A stretch of DNA of 7,405 nucleotides from DAOVFN01 sp964484305 (GTDB lineage: Archaea > Aenigmatarchaeota > Aenigmatarchaeia > QMZP01), in NCBI GenBank assembly GCA_964484305.1, contig CAZAEI010000041.1:1-7405 (forward strand), written 5' to 3'. The notes under the pieces are model-generated. The model was not told the origin of the DNA. It worked only from the letters and a program-made list of their open reading frames with translations, and ran no database searches. Position 1 is the stretch's first letter. Every line of letters begins with the position of its first letter. Of this stretch, positions 4,606 through 7,405 are shown piece after piece. The position numbers were made by a program, and so were the translations under genes.

Positions 4606-5503
4606 GAATGAAGCTCTTGAACATGTAAAAGGGGTACTGTTGGCATCTTATAAAGCAGTGACTGAGATGGGATTCAATAGCAGAATCGTGGAAGATACTT
4701 CTCTTGACCTCAAGACTCTTGGAGATGTGTCTGCACAACGGGCCTTACATAATTATTTTAAGGAGTCTGGTTTACCCATAACCCTCTACACTGAAGAATC
4801 AGAAGAATCTTCATCTTTCTCAGAAAGGCCAGAATACTCGGCTGTTGGTGATGAAATTGATGGCTCTTATAATCTTAAACACGGTTTAGGAATGTTGCCT
4901 CATGGTGGTATATTAGGAATAGCTGACAAACACGATCCACGATTTAAAGATTTCTTGGCTTCTGGTTTCTTGGAGTTTAACAGTGGGAATTTGTTTTATG
5001 CCACCAGAAAAAACGGAGGTTATGTTATCGAACACTGGACAGGAGGAAACAGGGAAAGAAAGGAGCTGAAAACATCCGAAAATGAAAACATAAATGCTAA
5101 AGATTTGTTTGTGGTTGCAGATATTTACATGCTTGGAGATTTGTCTCGACCTTTAATACCTTATGTTGCACGAAGTGGTGGAGATTTTAAGTCAACTGCT
5201 ATCCATTTAGCTATGGTAGCTACTGGCAATTGTGATATTTTTGTTTTGGGAGATAACTGCCCGAACCCTAAGAAAAGGAGGACCGGGGAAGAAATTGCTC
5301 CAGGTTACCTTATAGTAAAAGAGGCGGGTGGAGTAGGACTAGACTGGAATGGGAATGATCTAGGTAAAGAGAAAGTTGATTTATATAAAGGAAAAACATT
5401 CCATGCAGTTTTTGCAGCAACGGAAAAGTTGGGGCATGATTTTTTGGATGAAATGCATAAAATGCCTAAGATAAAAGACTACATGGAAAGAAAGCAACTA
5501 TAA
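4589..5503 (+). CDS. Inositol-monophosphatase/FBPase-family (SuhB/CysQ-like) phosphatase
   Basis: A 304-residue predicted metal-dependent sugar- or inositol-phosphate phosphatase. The metal-site motif is DEIDGSYNLKHG (88-99), matching D-P-I/L-D-G-T-x-N-F-x-H-G of the family with both aspartates kept. The preceding acidic motif is TEESEE (68-73), and the C-terminal part has GYLIVKEAGGVGLDWNG (239-255). The usual W-D-x-A-A-G before the last element is EEIAPG (234-239), so the third metal-ligand aspartate appears as glutamate. Family members act on inositol phosphate, fructose bisphosphate or 3'-phosphoadenylates; the substrate cannot be decided. The gene is much more AT-rich than its pilus neighbours (sampled lines 24/60 and 22/60 GC, against 41/60 in the first T2SF gene) and uses AGA, CGA and TTA codons. 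It is probably unrelated to pilus assembly and perhaps a later arrival. Confidence 0.85.
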   Translation: MNHLNPNEALEHVKGVLLASYKAVTEMGFNSRIVEDTSLDLKTLGDVSAQRALHNYFKESGLPITLYTEESEESSSFSERPEYSAVGDEIDGSYNLKHGLGMLPHGGILGIADKHDPRFKDFLASGFLEFNSGNLFYATRKNGGYVIEHWTGGNRERKELKTSENENINAKDLFVVADIYMLGDLSRPLIPYVARSGGDFKSTAIHLAMVATGNCDIFVLGDNCPNPKKRRTGEEIAPGYLIVKEAGGVGLDWNGNDLGKEKVDLYKGKTFHAVFAATEKLGHDFLDEMHKMPKIKDYMERKQL

Positions 5504-5670
5504 TTCATACATCTTAGCCAGACTACACTGCATGCAAGTTTAAACATCTTTCCACCTACTCTTTTCAGGACCAGGGCGCTGGTATTAATTGACCCTTTCG
5601 AGGAATAAAGGCTTTTAATGTTTTTCCGGACACGCTTTTGGAGGAAGGCTTTGGCCTCCTGTAAAAAGGG
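5504..5670 (+). other. Spacer between phosphatase and third T2SF gene; hairpin and a promoter-like sequence
   Basis: AATAAAGGCTTTTAATG (5594-5610) resembles the 15-bp promoter repeat but has no start codon at the right distance. An imperfect hairpin, AGG(A)AGGC-TTTG-GCCTCCT (5642-5660), lies just before the true promoter and could insulate it from upstream transcription. A long open frame starting at 5618 overlaps the T2SF gene in another frame and looks like a shadow. Confidence 0.4.
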
Positions 5671-5687
5671 TGTAAAGGCTTATTTAT
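5671..5687 (+). promoter_or_regulatory. Promoter of the third T2SF gene; right copy of the 15-bp repeat
   Basis: TGTAAAGGCTTATTTAT contains a purine-rich BRE-like part (GTAAAGG) and a TATA element (CTTATTTAT) centred about 26 bases ahead of the ATG at 5709. This supports that start and a leaderless transcript. Confidence 0.6.
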
Positions 5688-5708
5688 CCCGGGAACCAAT
5701 AATATCAT

Positions 5709-6662
5709 ATGATTCACAGGCTGATGCCAAGGGCCTACATAAGGCACATAGACGATCTCCTCATATATTCCGGGAGCAGGAAGGGCCCCGCAAGCTTTGT
5801 GAACAGGACCTTTGTGGTGAGCATAATCGCTGCTCTTGGCGCTGGCCTTATTTTTTTCGAGAGCTTCATCCTTGCCTTTCCCCTTGCCTTTGTGGCAGTC
5901 TTCAGCCTGCTCCACGGCTTCCTCATCCTGGCCGTGGACAAGAGGAGCAAGTTCGTGGAGCAAATCCTGCCGGATGCCCTCCAGCTCATGGCAGCCAACA
6001 TAAAGTCAGGTTTCATCCCGAGCAGGGCCATGCTTCTGTCAGCCAGGAAGGAGTTCGGTCCCCTCTCTGACGCCATCAAGAGGGCCGGAAAGGAGGCCAT
6101 GACAGGCAAGAGCCTCCAGGAGAGCCTGGGGGAGATACCCAGGAGCATAAAATCCGATATCCTGGAGACAACCATGGGACTGGTCATGAAGGGCATAAAG
6201 GCAGGGGGCCAGCTGGTTGCGCTCTTTGAGGAGACCGCCCTGGACATCCGGAGGCGGGACTCCATAAAGAAGGAGGTCAAGGCCAACATACTCATGTACG
6301 GGATATTCATAGGGTTTGCAGGATGCGCCGGGGCCCCTGTAATGTATGCGCTTTCATCCTACCTGGTATCAACCATAGGCAATCTCGGCGCAGCGACCCA
6401 GGTCCCTGCAGAATATCAGAGCAGGCTTCCCATAATGAACTTCGGTAGTGTTCATGTCGATGAGGGCTTTCTCTTCCTCTTCTCCATAGCGGCCATACTT
6501 ATCACAACCGTCTTTGGCGGCCTCATAATAGGCATAATAGACTCCGGGAAGGAGAGGGGTGGAATAAAGTACATACCCCTCATGACAGCGGCGGCCCTGA
6601 GCATATTCTTCATAGCGCGGGTTGTAATCTCAATGATGTTCGGCACCCTGATACCTGGCTAG
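5709..6662 (+). CDS. Type IV pilus platform protein, T2SF (TadC/GspF-like) family, third copy
   Basis: 317 residues. The N-terminus has the amphipathic lead typical of TadC-like proteins (YIRHIDDLLIYSGSRKG, 10-26). Then come membrane segments at about 34-50 and 52-76, a cytoplasmic T2SF domain (about 78-192) with NIKSGFIPSRAMLL (97-110) and IKAGGQLVALFEE (163-175), and three C-terminal segments (about 194-223, 252-277, 288-314). A roughly 28-residue loop (224-251) separates the first two of these. It is clearly divergent from the two upstream platform proteins and is transcribed alone. Its neighbour is the second, QSAMEYL-type pilin, so it may belong to a second filament system or be the third subunit of one platform. 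No ATPase gene lies nearby. Confidence 0.9.
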   Translation: MIHRLMPRAYIRHIDDLLIYSGSRKGPASFVNRTFVVSIIAALGAGLIFFESFILAFPLAFVAVFSLLHGFLILAVDKRSKFVEQILPDALQLMAANIKSGFIPSRAMLLSARKEFGPLSDAIKRAGKEAMTGKSLQESLGEIPRSIKSDILETTMGLVMKGIKAGGQLVALFEETALDIRRRDSIKKEVKANILMYGIFIGFAGCAGAPVMYALSSYLVSTIGNLGAATQVPAEYQSRLPIMNFGSVHVDEGFLFLFSIAAILITTVFGGLIIGIIDSGKERGGIKYIPLMTAAALSIFFIARVVISMMFGTLIPG

Positions 6663-6663
6663 C

Positions 6664-6835
6664 CGGTACCTCAGAGCGTGTCTAGGTATTCACTCCTGCT
6701 ATCGTTTTTAAAATGGCATCTTTTGACTCAATGTAGTGCCACACAAAGGAATTCTCATTCTCTATGCATATTGATTCTACACCGGCAGAATCATCCACGC
6801 ATTACTCGATTAATTAGACACGCTCCGGTACCTCA
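6664..6835. mobile_element. MITE-like element with 11-bp terminal inverted repeats and 10-bp target duplication
   Basis: Terminal inverted repeats GAGCGTGTCTA (6674-6684) and TAGACACGCTC (6815-6825) are perfect and enclose 152 bp. They are flanked by identical direct repeats CGGTACCTCA (6664-6673 and 6826-6835), the signature of a target-site duplication. Inside there is no ORF of note, only an AT-rich sequence with a small hairpin GATTCT/AGAATC (6773-6778 with 6787-6792). It is therefore non-autonomous, moved by a transposase encoded elsewhere. The parent IS family cannot be named with confidence. Removing the element plus one repeat leaves a continuous junction between the T2SF stop and the pilin promoter. 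Confidence 0.82.
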
Positions 6836-6838
6836 CTA

Positions 6839-6848
6839 AATTTATATA
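6839..6848 (+). promoter_or_regulatory. TATA box of the second pilin gene
   Basis: AATTTATATA is centred about 28 bases ahead of the ATG at 6872, predicting an essentially leaderless mRNA. The right target duplication of the MITE-like element ends only three bases upstream, so the BRE region partly lies in duplicated DNA. Confidence 0.65.
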
Positions 6849-6871
6849 CAACCTTCCACAATAATTAAAGG

Positions 6872-7330
6872 ATGTCCATGAAAGCACAGTCAGCAATGGA
6901 ATACCTGATGACCTACGGATGGGCAATCCTGATCGTCATAATAGTGGCGGCAGCACTCTATGCACTGGGAATCTTCAACCCGGCAACTTACACAGGAAGA
7001 ATTCCCACGGGGTTCACCACACTCGGGACACCGGATGACTGGGACCTGGAAACAAGCGGCGATTTTGATATCAAGATAATGAACAGGCTGGCAAGCCAGA
7101 TAGCAATATACAATGTGACCATCACCATGGGAACAGACAGTGATTACAACAGCACCATGTTAACTGTCGGGCCCGGGGAGGAGTATACATACCCGGCATC
7201 CATAAGCGGCCTGAATCTCGGGCCAAAGACACCAGGGGTAACCTACTCTGTGAAAGTAGATATATTGTATAACGCAGGCGGCCTAAACCATACAGAATTA
7301 GGAACCCTCACAGGAACGGTCAGTGGTTAA
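6872..7330 (+). CDS. Type IV pilin precursor with class III signal peptide (QSAMEYL class)
   Basis: A 152-residue filament subunit. The leader MSMKA precedes QSAMEYLMTYGWAILIVIIV, the classic archaeal class III motif: a peptidase cuts before Q6, and E10 sits at the conserved +5 position. One hydrophobic helix (about 6-34) is followed by a beta-rich, Thr/Ser/Gly-rich outer domain with three N-glycosylation sequons (NVT at 81, NST at 93, NHT at 139) and no cysteine. Start 6872 matches the TATA spacing. ATG 6878 is also in frame with AAAGG close upstream and would leave only a three-residue leader (MKA). The protein differs in class from the pilin at 4045, so two kinds of subunit share the locus. 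Confidence 0.9.
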   Translation: MSMKAQSAMEYLMTYGWAILIVIIVAAALYALGIFNPATYTGRIPTGFTTLGTPDDWDLETSGDFDIKIMNRLASQIAIYNVTITMGTDSDYNSTMLTVGPGEEYTYPASISGLNLGPKTPGVTYSVKVDILYNAGGLNHTELGTLTGTVSG

Positions 7331-7360
7331 AATTTTCATTCTTCCTTATCTTTGATTTTT
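7331..7360 (+). terminator. T-rich tract after the second pilin gene
   Basis: AATTTTCATTCTTCC and ATCTTTGATTTTT follow the TAA directly. T-rich runs without a hairpin are the usual archaeal termination signal. The same bases would encode the end of a convergent gene if that gene is real. Confidence 0.4.
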
Positions 7361-7404
7361 CCAGTCTTGAATCTGATTCTCGTGACAGCACTTACTAAAA
7401 ATGT
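7336..7404 (-). CDS. Possible C-terminal end of a convergent gene, cut by the window edge
   Basis: On the minus strand one frame is open from the window edge for 22 codons, TFLVSAVTRIRFKTG then KIKDKEE, ending in TGA at 7336-7338. The hydrophobic start and lysine/glutamate-rich end look like a genuine protein tail, and a convergent partner five bases after the pilin stop is plausible. The piece is too short to recognise. The other two minus frames stop within it. Confidence 0.35.
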   Translation of the reverse strand, partial: TFLVSAVTRIRFKTGKIKDKEE

Positions 7405-7405
7405 T

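Noticed and set aside
5628..5636. GGACACGCT resembling the MITE end TAGACACGCTC
   Set aside because: Only eight bases match, there is no partner inverted repeat, and no target duplication is visible, so it is probably chance.
5618..6070. 150-codon ORF overlapping the third T2SF gene in another frame
   Set aside because: The T2SF frame has clear domain structure and a correctly spaced promoter. This frame gives a low-complexity Arg/His/Cys-rich product typical of an out-of-frame shadow.

Overview
The window looks archaeal. It holds the 3' part of an archaeal-type 23S rRNA, type IV pilin precursors with archaeal class III-type signal peptides, archaeal TATA boxes placed about 25 bases ahead of start codons (mostly leaderless genes), and GspF/TadC/FlaJ-like pilus platform proteins. 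The class III pilin N-terminus (QSAMEYLMTYGWAIL) together with the divergent rRNA is most reminiscent of DPANN-type or related small archaea. That assignment is an inference and was not tested.

Layout. Positions 1 to about 650 (+) are the last part of a 23S rRNA gene (end of domain V and domain VI). Positions 651-847 are a short spacer with a strong hairpin. Positions 848-2170 (-) encode an eight-bladed PQQ/BamB-like beta-propeller without a signal peptide. From 2261 to 7330 (+) runs a pilus locus: two tandem T2SF platform proteins (2261-3157 and 3159-3998), a pilin of the VSPLVAVI type (4045-4470), an AT-rich inositol-monophosphatase-family gene (4589-5503), a third T2SF protein (5709-6662), a MITE-like element (6674-6825), and a second pilin of the QSAMEYL type (6872-7330). 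A possible convergent gene end lies at 7336-7404 (-).

The rRNA is the most striking part. Two stretches that interrupt nearly universal sequence fold as archaeal bulge-helix-bulge (BHB) introns. One is 66-96 (31 nt), between E. coli-equivalent G2583 and U2584 in the peptidyl-transferase loop. The other is 339-447 (109 nt), in helix 98. In both, the rule 'cut after the second base of each 3-nt bulge' restores the conserved sequence exactly (GCUGGG|UUAAG and GCAU|CUAAGC). Two further insertions (helix 97 and helix 100 regions) fold as ordinary extended helices. The sarcin-ricin loop reads GAAA where nearly all cytoplasmic ribosomes have GAGA.

The pilus genes form a probable surface-filament system. 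Pilins are processed by a prepilin peptidase and assembled on T2SF membrane platforms. No assembly ATPase or peptidase lies in the window. Each pilin, the phosphatase and the third platform gene has its own TATA box, so the locus is a string of short transcription units. The phosphatase gene differs in base composition and is bracketed by a 15-bp exact direct repeat that is also the promoter of the next gene, which suggests late arrival. The MITE-like insertion carries a 10-bp target duplication and ends just upstream of the second pilin's TATA box.
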